Origin: SKLM01 sp964575455
GTDB lineage: Bacteria > Chloroflexota > Anaerolineae > B4-G1
Length of the DNA stretch: 9,415 nucleotides
Assembly (NCBI GenBank): GCA_964575455.1
Contig: CAZNRX010000119.1
Coordinates: 1 to 9,415 of the forward strand
Direction: 5' to 3'
Part shown: piece after piece, positions 1 to 6,278 of the stretch
Layout: each line of letters opens with the position of its first letter
How positions within the stretch are numbered: the first letter of the stretch is position 1
Program-made: the position numbers and the translations under genes
The notes under the pieces: model-generated
The model's input: the letters and a program-made list of their open reading frames with translations, nothing else
Database searches by the model: none
What the model was told of the DNA's origin: nothing

Positions 1-53
1 GTGGTACACTTTTCAATCGTTGGTTTTGGTACACTATTGTATCGGTGTTAACA
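1..53. mobile_element. Probable terminus of an IS21-family insertion sequence
   Basis: The first 53 bases contain two copies of an 18-base unit, TGGTACACTnTTnnATCG, at 2-19 and 27-44, matching at 15 of 18 positions, and then end in TGTTAACA at 46-53. IS21-family ends are known to carry several short repeats next to the terminal inverted repeat, and this arrangement resembles them. The boundary is set at 53 because antitoxin-like coding sequence begins right after it. No transposase lies in the window, so the body of the element would be to the left. The family assignment rests on motif resemblance only. Confidence 0.5.
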
Positions 54-345
54 AGCGCGCCGCTTCTGGGAAGATCCAGCCTACACAACCAATGCCCTGG
101 CGAGGCTTGAGGAGAAAGGCTGGCTTCATCGATTAGAGCGGGGCACCTACATGCTCATGCCATTGGAAGCCGGCCCAGAGCGGGAGTGGTCGGAGAGCGC
201 ACTGGTGATCGCCTCCCGTCTCATCCAGCCATCTGCGGCGGCCTACTGGTCAGCCTTGCACTACTGGACGATGACCGAGCAAGTGCCGCTTACCGTCTCT
301 GACGAGATCCCCTCACGCGCGTCCGACTCGTGGCTGACGATCTGA
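54..345 (+). pseudogene. Truncated AbiEi-type (type IV toxin-antitoxin) antitoxin remnant
   Basis: The plus frame that includes position 61 is open from 52 (after TAA at 49-51) to a stop at 343-345. It reads RLEEKGWLHRLERGTYML, then PLEAGPEREW, ASRLIQPSAAAYWSALHYW and TEQVPLTV. This matches the winged-helix N-terminal part of AbiEi-family antitoxins, where a short recognition region is followed by a basic turn, RGxY, and a conserved YWSAL..(W)..TEQ(V/I)P stretch. AbiEi proteins repress their own operon and counteract the AbiEii nucleotidyltransferase toxin. Here the first helix-turn-helix residues are missing, cut at the insertion-sequence-like end at 53. Family-like sequence also stops near 300, after which the tail (SDEIPSRASDSW...) looks unrelated. 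No toxin gene is visible. The usual C-terminal domain is absent, so the fragment is probably non-functional. The first ATG, at 151, is internal to the domain and is not a credible native start. Confidence 0.6.
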
Positions 346-555
346 TCAGAGCAGTGACAGACCAGGAGACGGTTCGCCGCATCGTAAATTTGGGTGGTGA
401 CGCAGGCAACGGTGATCTCCGTGCAGCCCAGCACGGAGCAGTGGTTCGCCTCTTTCGATCGGAAATGGGTGCCGTACTTATCGGCGCGGAAGCGGTGTAG
501 GGGCCGTCGGGCAAGAGCAGGTTGAGCGCGGCGGAGAGGCAGCTCAACTGAGGAG
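346..555. other. Decayed intergenic stretch with a possible unidentified coding remnant
   Basis: About 210 bases separate the antitoxin remnant from the protease gene. The minus strand is open here (roughly 575 down to 261) and one segment, around CTEITVACVTTQIYDAANRL, has natural-looking amino-acid composition. I do not recognise it, and it has no convincing start or ribosome binding site. It also runs antisense into the antitoxin remnant. It may be a fragment of a lost gene or simply a chance open frame. No RNA gene or terminator is apparent. Confidence 0.2.
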
Positions 556-1344
556 CTAGTACTCGACGCGCACACCCCTGATTCGCCCTACTGCCCACTC
601 GACGAGCAGGATCAGCCCAACGAAGGGTAAGTCAGCGACAATCGTGAAGCCGTACATGGCCGTGAGCCAACGGATCGCCATACTGAGAGGCCGGCCCAAA
701 CGCTCGATGACGGTCGGGCCCAACCCTGCGAACCAGGCCAGCGCTCCGGCAAGCACCAGAAAGAGAATGACCGGCGTCCAGGATTCCCGGTCCGACCGGC
801 TCGGCAGCATCGTGTTACTGACAGCAAATATCAGGTAGGTCCAGAGCCAGATATCCGGGGTCCCTAGCATCTCTACGAAATGGCCCAGCAGGCGGAGCGG
901 CAGCAAAGCGCCTGCGTCGATGGCGGTGGGGTCAGTCGGACCTCCGGCCCCGTATCCGAAGATCCCCCCGATATCGAAGAAGAGATAGCCGATCAACACG
1001 ATGACGGCGCTTCCCGTCAGCAGCGGGGCCAGCCCGATCAAGCTGGCTCGCACGGCGTCGGTCTCTTCGACCGGCACAAACCCCAATTGTATGCGCTCGC
1101 CCGCCAGTTTAGGGCGGACAGAGACCTTTCCCACGCGCACGCCGAGCAGCTTGGCCACCAGCGCGTGACTGATCTCGTGGAGCAGGATGCCCGGCATCAA
1201 AGGGAGGGCGTACAGGACCACCGCGATCTCTCGATCGCCGGTGAGCAACAACATCGTCCCTTGCAGGTGGCGGTGAATCCAGCGCTCAACCAGCAGCAGG
1301 AGCGCCAACGTCACCGCCAACCCAAGCAAGGGAACCCAGCTCAT
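556..1344 (-). CDS. M50-like membrane zinc metalloprotease
   Basis: This 262-residue membrane protein carries a zinc-protease HExxH motif, HEISH at residues 56-60, at the end of a hydrophobic segment. A second motif, NTMLPSRSD at 177-185, follows in the second half. The N/P/D spacing resembles the third-ligand region of M50 (site-2) proteases, with D185 the likely zinc ligand. Hydrophobic segments lie near residues 4-19, 40-55, 100-123, 165-180, 190-206 and 230-253. M50 enzymes cut transmembrane or membrane-proximal substrates inside the bilayer; the substrate here is unknown. ATG at 1344 is the first possible start after an in-frame TAG six codons upstream, and no clear Shine-Dalgarno precedes it. 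The gene follows tpiA by 110 bases on the same strand, so it may be the last gene of the glycolytic operon or separately transcribed. It lacks the PDZ domain of RseP-type enzymes and the classical PxxPLDGG form of the second motif, so it is a divergent subgroup. Confidence 0.75.
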   Translation of the reverse strand: MSWVPLLGLAVTLALLLLVERWIHRHLQGTMLLLTGDREIAVVLYALPLMPGILLHEISHALVAKLLGVRVGKVSVRPKLAGERIQLGFVPVEETDAVRASLIGLAPLLTGSAVIVLIGYLFFDIGGIFGYGAGGPTDPTAIDAGALLPLRLLGHFVEMLGTPDIWLWTYLIFAVSNTMLPSRSDRESWTPVILFLVLAGALAWFAGLGPTVIERLGRPLSMAIRWLTAMYGFTIVADLPFVGLILLVEWAVGRIRGVRVEY

Positions 1345-1368
1345 TCGCTCTGCAGGCTTCTAGCACCG

Positions 1369-1392
1369 CCTGTCTTTCGTGCTCTTCGTGTT
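1369..1392 (-). repeat. Short internally repetitive intergenic segment
   Basis: Between tpiA and the protease gene the minus strand reads AACACGAAGAGCACGAAAG, an imperfect reiteration of a CACGAA(G/A) unit. Such reiterated CACGAAG or CACAGAG units are common in non-coding DNA of several bacterial groups. I see no function for it. Confidence 0.3.
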
Positions 1393-1408
1393 CAGGCTGC
1401 CCGGCAGC

Positions 1409-1431
1409 GACAATCCGTTCTGCTCCAAGCC
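1409..1431 (-). repeat. Intergenic 23-base repeat, divergent copy (after tpiA)
   Basis: The minus strand reads GGCTTGGAGCAGAACGG followed by ATTGTC, matching the copy at 6225-6247 (GGCTCGGAGCAGAGCGG, AGTGCC) at 19 of 23 positions. The similarity continues a few bases upstream (GTCGTGC here, GTGGTGT there). It lies 23 bases after the tpiA stop. A GGCAC also starts three bases after that stop, at 1447-1451, as in the other family members. Confidence 0.45.
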
Positions 1432-1454
1432 GCACGACGAGCCGCGGTGCCGAA

Positions 1455-2222
1455 TTACCCGTGGGCCGCTGTTCCTTTCTCCACAATCTCTGCGAAGTCT
1501 GCAGCCTTCAAGCTCGCGCCACCCACCAGCGCGCCGTCGATCTCCGGCTGAGACAGGAACTCGGTGACGTTATGCGGCTTGACGCTGCCCCCGTACTGCA
1601 CCCGAATGGTATCAGCGACGTCTTCGTCGTAGAGATCGGCCAGCACGCCCCGCACGGCGCGGCAGATGATCTCGTTGGCGTCCTCGCCGTGGGCTGGCAC
1701 GCCGGTCCCGATGGCCCAGATCGGTTCGTAAGCCATGGTGACGAGCTTGGCCTGCTCAGCCGTGACACCTTCGAAGGCCGCCCGCACTTGCCTGCCGCAG
1801 AACGCCTCCGTCTTCCCCGCCTCATTCTGCTCCAGGTTCTCGCCGACGCAGACAATCGGCTTGAGGCCGTGGGCCAGCGCCGCGCGAAGCTTCTTGTTGA
1901 TCCACTCATCGGGCTCGTCGAAGATGGTCCGGCGCTCTGAGTGCCCGATGATGACGTAATCACAGAGCCCCTGCAGCATCAACGGGCTCACCTCGCCCGT
2001 GAAGGCGCCCTCCTCCTCCCAGTGAATGTTCTGCGCGCCGAGGCCGATATGGGAGCCAGCCAAGGCCTCGCGCACGGCCTCCAGGGCCACAAAGGACGGG
2101 CAGACGGCCACGTCACAGCCCTCGAAATCATTCAGCTCTCTCTTGAGCGCTTCGACCAGTGATACGGCCTCAGCGATGGTCTTGTGCATCTTCCAATTGC
2201 CAGCGATAAACGGCCTACGCAT
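1455..2222 (-). CDS. tpiA: Triosephosphate isomerase
   Basis: This cytoplasmic enzyme interconverts dihydroxyacetone phosphate and glyceraldehyde 3-phosphate. The 255-residue product is of normal family length and all active-site elements are present. They are GNWKMH with N9 and K11, IIGHSERR with the electrophilic H94, AYEPIWAIGTG with the catalytic base E166 and the start of the mobile loop, QYGGSV, and the phosphate-binding GALVGGASL near the C-terminus. The start is ATG at 2222, giving MRRPFIAGNWKMH. A Shine-Dalgarno-like GGGAGGGAAG lies just upstream, and longer in-frame extensions would run back into pgk. The pgk stop lies 10 bases upstream, so the two genes are almost certainly co-transcribed and probably translationally coupled. 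Confidence 0.97.
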   Translation of the reverse strand: MRRPFIAGNWKMHKTIAEAVSLVEALKRELNDFEGCDVAVCPSFVALEAVREALAGSHIGLGAQNIHWEEEGAFTGEVSPLMLQGLCDYVIIGHSERRTIFDEPDEWINKKLRAALAHGLKPIVCVGENLEQNEAGKTEAFCGRQVRAAFEGVTAEQAKLVTMAYEPIWAIGTGVPAHGEDANEIICRAVRGVLADLYDEDVADTIRVQYGGSVKPHNVTEFLSQPEIDGALVGGASLKAADFAEIVEKGTAAHG

Positions 2223-2232
2223 CTTCCCTCCC

Positions 2233-3453
2233 CTATCGCTCATCCAGCGCGGCCACACCCGGAAGCATCTTGCCCTCCAGGAACTGAAGGCTGGCTCCTC
2301 CTCCGGTGGACACGTGGGTCATTTGATCGACCAGGCCCACCTGCTGTACCGCGGCCGCCGACTCACCACCGCCGATGATGGTCGTCGCGTCCAGCTCGGC
2401 GAGCAGACGCGCTACGTCAAAGGTCCCGGCGGCGAACGTCGGCATCTCAAACACGCCCAGTGGCCCGTTCCAGGTGACCGTTTTGGCATATCGCAGCGCC
2501 GATTCAAAGGTCAAGATGGTCTTGGGCCCAATGTCGAGAATGCGCCATCCCGCGGTGACCTCGTTCGGAGCCACGACCTGCGTCTGAGCGTCGTTTTCAA
2601 ATGCGTCAGCGATGACGACGTCGACCGGTAGCACCAGTTTGCCACCCGCCTGATCCAGAAGCGACTTCGCAGTGTCGATGGCGTCATCCTCCACCAGGCT
2701 GTCCCACACCTCAAAGCCCATCGCCTTGAAGAACGTGTTCGCCATGCCCCCGCCAATGAGTACTCGGTCGCAACGGCTCAGCAGGCTCTCGATGACCGCG
2801 ATCTTCCCCGAAACCTTCGCCCCTCCGAGAATGGCCACGAAAGGATGCTCGGGGCTCTCGACGGCCTTCCCGAGGAGCCGCAGCTCCTTCTCCACCAGCA
2901 GCCCGGCAACCGCCGCCCCATCCTTTGCACGCATCGCCTGGGCCACGCCCTCCGTAGAAGCGTGAGCGCGATGGGCCGTGCCGAATGCATCATTGACGTA
3001 TATGTCGGCCAGAGCCGCCAGCTTGGCGGCGAAGTCTGGATCATTGGCCTTTTCCTCAGCGTGGAATCGCGTGTTCTCCAACAGAATCACAGGTCCTTGA
3101 CCCGAGCCTTGCCCCCCACCGGGCCCCATCGCTCGGACGGCCTCCTCGATGGACGCCCCCACGCAGTCATCCAGCTTCTTCACCGGCCGATCCAGCAGCG
3201 CCGATAGTCGTTCAGCGACCGGATCCATCGTCAGATCCTCGACGACCTCACCCTTTGGGCGGCCAAGATGAGACATCAGAATGACGGCAGCCCCGTGGTC
3301 GAGCAGGTACTGAAGGGTAGGCAGCGCGGCCTCAATGCGCGTATCGTCGGCTACCTTGCCTTCTCTCAGCGGCACGTTGAAGTCAACGCGCACCAGGACT
3401 CGCTTCCCTTCTACGTCTACGTCGCGAATGGTCTTCCTCGGCTTGCCTTTCAT
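2233..3453 (-). CDS. pgk: Phosphoglycerate kinase
   Basis: The enzyme transfers the acyl phosphate of 1,3-bisphosphoglycerate to ADP, making ATP and 3-phosphoglycerate, and runs in reverse during gluconeogenesis. The 406-residue protein shows the two-domain order of the family. The N-terminal substrate domain has RVDFNVPL, the SHLGRPKG motif, ENTRFHAEE and NDAFGTAHRAHAS. The C-terminal nucleotide domain has GGAKVSGKI, IGGGMANTF, WNGPLGVFE, GGGESAAA and STGGGASL. A glycine-rich insertion, GPGGGQGSGQG, before ENTRF slightly lengthens the usual form. ATG at 3453 is preferred. The perfect Shine-Dalgarno AAGGAGGT at 3457-3464 would leave almost no spacing to the GTG at 3456. Upstream, gap ends 101 bases away; downstream, tpiA begins after 10 bases. 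Confidence 0.97.
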   Translation of the reverse strand: MKGKPRKTIRDVDVEGKRVLVRVDFNVPLREGKVADDTRIEAALPTLQYLLDHGAAVILMSHLGRPKGEVVEDLTMDPVAERLSALLDRPVKKLDDCVGASIEEAVRAMGPGGGQGSGQGPVILLENTRFHAEEKANDPDFAAKLAALADIYVNDAFGTAHRAHASTEGVAQAMRAKDGAAVAGLLVEKELRLLGKAVESPEHPFVAILGGAKVSGKIAVIESLLSRCDRVLIGGGMANTFFKAMGFEVWDSLVEDDAIDTAKSLLDQAGGKLVLPVDVVIADAFENDAQTQVVAPNEVTAGWRILDIGPKTILTFESALRYAKTVTWNGPLGVFEMPTFAAGTFDVARLLAELDATTIIGGGESAAAVQQVGLVDQMTHVSTGGGASLQFLEGKMLPGVAALDER

Positions 3454-3456
3454 CAC

Positions 3457-3464
3457 ACCTCCTT
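3457..3464 (-). promoter_or_regulatory. Strong Shine-Dalgarno site deciding the pgk start
   Basis: AAGGAGGT complements the 16S rRNA 3' end over its full length. It is followed by GTG (3454-3456) and ATG (3451-3453). GGAGG ends four bases before the ATG and only one before the GTG, so the ATG is the more likely initiator. Confidence 0.7.
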
Positions 3465-3478
3465 ACACGTCAAACAGT

Positions 3479-3519
3479 GGAGTAAGTTAGGCGCGCGTCT
3501 CAATGGCCTCACTTACCCC
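3479..3519 (-). other. Long hairpin in the gap-pgk intergenic region
   Basis: On the minus strand GGGTAAGTGAGGC near 3519-3506 can pair with GCCTAACTTACTCC at 3492-3479. This gives about nine pairs including one G-U, one G-A mismatch, then four more pairs, closing a 13-base loop. No U-run follows, so it is not a typical intrinsic terminator. It may mark an mRNA processing or stabilising site between gap and pgk. Confidence 0.5.
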
Positions 3520-3528
3520 TTTCTAGTT

Positions 3529-3551
3529 GGCACTTCGGTTCTCTGCGTGTC
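3529..3551 (-). repeat. Intergenic 23-base repeat, copy after gap
   Basis: The minus strand reads GACACGCAG-AGAACC-GAAGTGCC, starting three bases after the gap TAG. It belongs to the family at 4616-4638, 6136-6158 and 8133-8155. The 5' arm is GACAC rather than GGCAC, which weakens its pairing with the terminal GTGCC. Confidence 0.6.
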
Positions 3552-3554
3552 TTG

Positions 3555-4556
3555 CTACAAGGTTTTGGCCACCCGCAACCCTTCCCGGATCATCTGGCTG
3601 GTGAAGCCCCACTCGTTATCGTACCAGCTCATGATCTTGACCAGGGTCCCGTTGACCACCTGGGTCATGCCCACGTCAACGATCGAAGCGTGTGAGTCCC
3701 CGATGATGTCTGACGAGACAATCGGATCCTCAGCTACGCCAAGAATACCCTTATACTTGTCGCTGGCCGCCTCTTCTCTGAAGATGTCGTTGACCTCCTC
3801 AACCGACGTCTCCCGCTTGGTCACGAAGATGATGTCGGAGATGGACCCCACCGGTATCGGCGCACGAACGGCGACACCGTCAAAACGACCTTCGAGCTCG
3901 GGAAGGACCTTGGTGGTGGCGATGGCCGCCCCGGTGGTGGTGGGCACGAAATTCGCTGCCGCGGCCCGCCCCCTCCGTATCTTCTTGCTGGGCCCGTCGA
4001 CGATGGCCTGCGTGGAGGTGTAGGCGTGGATCGTCGTCATAATGGCGTTCTCCACCCCAACACGTCGCTTCATAACTTCCACCACGGGCGTAATGCAGTT
4101 CGTGGTGCAGCTTGCACAGTTGAGATATGGAACGGACTCATCCTCGGGGACGTTCACTCCGTGCACGATCGTGGGGATACCCTCGCTCTTGGCCGGAGCT
4201 GAGAGGATGACGAACTTGGCGCCCGCCTCAAGATGCTTCTCCAGGTCCTCCTTCTTCCTGAAGATCCCGGTGCATTCAAAGACAATGTCTACCTCGCGTT
4301 CCTCCCACGGCAGCTGCGTGGGATCTCTCTCCGCGAAGAACTCGTACGCTTCACCGTCCACGATGAGGGCGCTGTCCCCCACCTCGACGTCCCTGTCGTA
4401 CCTCCCGTAGACCGTATCGTACTTCAGGAGATAGGCCAGGTTGTCCAGCGGCATGATGTCGTTGACGCCCACCAGGTCTAACTCGGGGGTGTCCAGGACG
4501 ATCTTGAATGCCGCTCGTCCGATCCTTCCGAAGCCGTTGATTGCTACCTTTGTCAT
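3555..4556 (-). CDS. gap: Glyceraldehyde-3-phosphate dehydrogenase (NAD-type, phosphorylating)
   Basis: The enzyme converts glyceraldehyde 3-phosphate, phosphate and NAD to 1,3-bisphosphoglycerate. The 333-residue protein begins with the Rossmann motif INGFGRIGR. D33 in VND should bind the adenosine ribose, pointing to NAD rather than NADP. The catalytic core is ASCTTNC with nucleophile C150, and H177 lies in TIHAYT. The C-terminus has SWYDNEWGF. Several stretches differ from the common bacterial form: NCASC instead of SNASC, an S-loop reading KKIRRGRAAAANFVPTTTGAA, and DSHASIVDVGMTQVVNG before the final strand. These suggest a distinct subgroup, recalled mainly from uncultivated lineages and some Chloroflexota. 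The start is ATG at 4556, with AAGGAG ten bases upstream. Upstream neighbour is the yvcK-like gene (136-base gap); downstream neighbour is pgk (101-base gap). Confidence 0.96.
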   Translation of the reverse strand: MTKVAINGFGRIGRAAFKIVLDTPELDLVGVNDIMPLDNLAYLLKYDTVYGRYDRDVEVGDSALIVDGEAYEFFAERDPTQLPWEEREVDIVFECTGIFRKKEDLEKHLEAGAKFVILSAPAKSEGIPTIVHGVNVPEDESVPYLNCASCTTNCITPVVEVMKRRVGVENAIMTTIHAYTSTQAIVDGPSKKIRRGRAAAANFVPTTTGAAIATTKVLPELEGRFDGVAVRAPIPVGSISDIIFVTKRETSVEEVNDIFREEAASDKYKGILGVAEDPIVSSDIIGDSHASIVDVGMTQVVNGTLVKIMSWYDNEWGFTSQMIREGLRVAKTL

Positions 4557-4598
4557 TGTTTCTTTTCTCCTTTATCCTATAGTGACTTTATCGATCAT

Positions 4599-4620
4599 GT
4601 GCCGTTGTCGGCAGCGGCAC
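4599..4620 (-). other. Hairpin in the gap leader
   Basis: The minus strand reads GTGCCG-CTG-CCGA-CAA-CGGCAC. The outer six pairs are perfect, followed by a C-A mismatch and two inner pairs. Its 5' arm is the last five bases of the intergenic repeat at 4616-4638 plus one base, so the repeat's 3' arm can pair either within the repeat or with this downstream segment. Confidence 0.45.
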
Positions 4621-4638
4621 TCCACTGCGCTGCGTGCC
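4616..4638 (-). repeat. Intergenic 23-base repeat, copy between the yvcK-like gene and gap
   Basis: The minus strand reads GGCACGCAG-CGCAGT-GGAGTGCC, preceded by TAGTGC. The GGCAC and GTGCC ends are complementary. It lies 54 bases after the yvcK-like stop and about 60 bases before the gap start. Confidence 0.6.
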
Positions 4639-4692
4639 GCACTATGAACAGGTCGATGGATATCCATATGACGATAGGGACTGGAGCCCTCA

Positions 4693-6102
4693 CTACGGTG
4701 ACGCCCGGCGCTGCAAGTGACGCATCAGCGCTTGCGCCAGCTTATGGCTGTCGTGACGCCACGGGCGAGTCCTATCTACCACATCCGCCGTGATCACAAG
4801 ATAGTCGGCATCAGGTGGGACATCGGGCTCGACCATTTCCACGCCGGGCTGGCCCCTGAAGTGGTCGGCCCAGGCTCCCTCCAGCAAATGTGCATTGTCG
4901 TTCGCCAGCACGACTGGAAAGAGGGATCTGCCCACGTGCTTCTCCAGCGCCGCAACGTGGTCGCCGACGGTGTACCCCTCCGTCTCACCGCGCTGGGTGG
5001 CGACGTTACAGACGTAGACCTTACACGCCGAGCTGGCCTCCACGGCGTCCGCAATCGCTCGCACGAGAAGATTGGGCAGGACGCTGGTGTACAAGCTCCC
5101 GGGGCCAGCCACGATCATATCCGCGTTCAGCAGCGCGTGAACCGCGCCTGGGTAGGCCGGCGCGCCATCCGGATCCAGGTAGACGCGCTGTATAGCCCCC
5201 TCCGCCTGCGGGATACTCGACTCACCGCTTACCCGATTGAGCTTGCCGTCCGTCGAGCTCTGAGCTCCCGCAGAGGGATCATGGCGGCGGCCTTGCGCGA
5301 GATCGGCGGTGAGGGCCACGTTCTGCAAGGTGCTGGGGAGCACCTGCCCTTGCACCGCCAGAACCCGTCCAGACTCCAAGATGGCCCGCTCGAAGCTTCC
5401 CGTCACCTCCGCCATGGCGGTGATGAACAGATTGCCAAAGCTGTGCCCATTGAGCCCACTGCCACTCCCGAACCGGTATTGGAACAGGTGGGTGGTCAAC
5501 GCTTCATCGTCGGCCAGCGCGGCAATGCAGTTGCGGAAATCGCCAGGCGGCAACACGCCAAGCTCGCGCCGCAGCCTCCCAGAGCTGCCGCCATCGTCGG
5601 CGACGGTGACGATGGCCGTCAGGTTCGCCGTGTGCTCCTTGAGCCCGCGTAGCAGCGCGGCGAGACCATGCCCTCCACCGATGGTCACGATCCTGGGACC
5701 ACGCTCCCTGCGACGATACCGCTGGACAGCCCTCGCGACGGCCTCCGGGTCTGGGTCCACGAACGGCCTCAGCAGCGACCGGTTGAGGCCGATCAACCCC
5801 ACCAGCATAGCACCAACGCCAACCAGCACAAAGATCCCAGCTCGCGCACCGCGCGGTATGAACTGCAGCGTCAGATAGTAGAAGATGCTGGGAAGGGGGT
5901 AGAGCTCGCGGAGCAGAAAGCTGAAACCCAGGCTCAAGATGGCGACGCCGCCGACCAGAACCAACAACCAGCGCTTGACGCCCATCCCAAGCGGAAGCCA
6001 CTGGGTTGCCAGGCGCCACAGACGCCATCTACGCAACTTCAGACGAAGGAAGCGAAGCGGCTCTGCTAAGAGCCTCCCCTCCATTGTCTTCCCGTCGTCC
6101 AC
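4693..6102 (-). CDS. yvcK: YvcK/CofD-like gluconeogenesis factor with N-terminal membrane domain
   Basis: About 469 residues. The C-terminal two-thirds is a YvcK/CofD-like domain. Its marks are TIGGGHGLAALLRGLK near 141-155, VTVADDGGSSGRLRRELG near 166-182, PPGDFRNC, HSFGNLF, GPGSLYTSVLPNLL and CNVATQRGETEGY. In Bacillus subtilis the family is needed for growth on gluconeogenic carbon sources, affects cell-envelope assembly and binds UDP-sugars. CofD relatives transfer lactyl phosphate in F420 synthesis, but the DDGGSSGRLR form is YvcK-type. The N-terminus is unlike the short Bacillus protein: a basic amphipathic stretch at 17-33, then two likely transmembrane helices near 46-65 and 90-107, so the domain should be held at the cytoplasmic face. 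Start choice is between TTG at 6105 and GTG at 6102. GTG is chosen because GGAGG is seven bases from it and four from TTG. The gene directly precedes gap-pgk-tpiA. Confidence 0.88.
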   Translation of the reverse strand: MDDGKTMEGRLLAEPLRFLRLKLRRWRLWRLATQWLPLGMGVKRWLLVLVGGVAILSLGFSFLLRELYPLPSIFYYLTLQFIPRGARAGIFVLVGVGAMLVGLIGLNRSLLRPFVDPDPEAVARAVQRYRRRERGPRIVTIGGGHGLAALLRGLKEHTANLTAIVTVADDGGSSGRLRRELGVLPPGDFRNCIAALADDEALTTHLFQYRFGSGSGLNGHSFGNLFITAMAEVTGSFERAILESGRVLAVQGQVLPSTLQNVALTADLAQGRRHDPSAGAQSSTDGKLNRVSGESSIPQAEGAIQRVYLDPDGAPAYPGAVHALLNADMIVAGPGSLYTSVLPNLLVRAIADAVEASSACKVYVCNVATQRGETEGYTVGDHVAALEKHVGRSLFPVVLANDNAHLLEGAWADHFRGQPGVEMVEPDVPPDADYLVITADVVDRTRPWRHDSHKLAQALMRHLQRRASP

Positions 6103-6135
6103 CAAGCTACCTCCCTAACGCCACCGGTACTCTAC

Positions 6136-6158
6136 GGCACTCCGGTCCCCTGCGTGCC
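6136..6158 (-). repeat. Intergenic 23-base repeat, copy in the yvcK-like leader
   Basis: The minus strand reads GGCACGCAG-GGGACC-GGAGTGCC, with perfect GGCAC/GTGCC ends and preceded by TAGTCA. It sits between the TATAAT at 6174-6179 and the ribosome binding site, so it should lie at or near the 5' end of the transcript if that promoter is real. Confidence 0.6.
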
Positions 6159-6173
6159 TGACTACAAACCCCA

Positions 6174-6202
6174 ATTATAGCTGAATTTCCCCGCACTGAA
6201 AA
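6174..6202 (-). promoter_or_regulatory. Candidate sigma70 promoter for the yvcK-like/gap/pgk/tpiA cluster
   Basis: The minus strand has TTTTCA (6197-6202), a 17-base spacer and TATAAT (6174-6179). The -10 box is a perfect consensus and the -35 box matches four of six positions. It lies about 70 bases upstream of the yvcK-like start, in the only sizeable gap between the two clusters. Confidence 0.55.
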
Positions 6203-6215
6203 GGGGCGCTTGCCC
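6199..6215 (-). terminator. Weak candidate terminator after the ABC transporter operon
   Basis: The minus strand reads GGGC-AAGC-GCCC-C-TTTT. It has only four pairs and four U residues, so it is weak, but it is placed correctly about 50 bases after the ATPase stop. It overlaps the -35 box of the candidate yvcK promoter. The first GGGC can alternatively pair with GCCC at the end of the repeat just upstream. Confidence 0.25.
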
Positions 6216-6224
6216 AACTCCAAG

Positions 6225-6247
6225 GGCACTCCGCTCTGCTCCGAGCC
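6225..6247 (-). repeat. Intergenic 23-base repeat, copy after the ABC ATPase gene
   Basis: The minus strand reads GGCTCGGAGCAGAGCGG followed by AGTGCC. Its right half (CGGAGTGCC) matches the other copies, and the whole matches the copy after tpiA at 1409-1431. It begins 17 bases after the ATPase stop. A downstream GGGCA (6211-6215) can pair with its TGCCC end. Confidence 0.5.
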
Positions 6248-6256
6248 ACACCACGA

Positions 6257-6278
6257 ACGGGCGCCTACGGGCGCCCGT
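6257..6278 (-). other. Perfect nine-base-pair hairpin spanning the ATPase stop codon
   Basis: ACGGGCGCC and GGCGCCCGT flank a four-base loop, and the TAG of the ATPase gene falls at the loop and 3' arm. No U-run follows on either strand, so it is not a classical terminator. It could protect the 3' end of the operon mRNA or mark a Rho-type end. Confidence 0.5.

Noticed and set aside
880..1551. Plus-strand open frame of 223 codons opposite the protease gene and the tpiA 3' end
   Set aside because: Gln/Arg/His-rich, low-complexity translation with no family motifs; it is an antisense shadow of two well-supported genes.
3268..4023. Plus-strand open frame of 251 codons across the pgk start and the gap 3' half
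   Set aside because: It crosses two real genes and their intergenic hairpin; its Ser/Thr-rich translation has no motif.
4576..4584. CACTATAGG upstream of gap, as in a T7 phage promoter
   Set aside because: Only the 3' half of the T7 consensus matches; the upstream TAATACGACT part is absent and no phage genes are present. It may contribute to a host -10 box, but no good -35 box was found.
4717..5652. Plus-strand open frame of 311 codons opposite the YvcK-like gene
   Set aside because: The minus strand encodes clear conserved motifs here; the plus translation has none and reflects GC-rich third positions.
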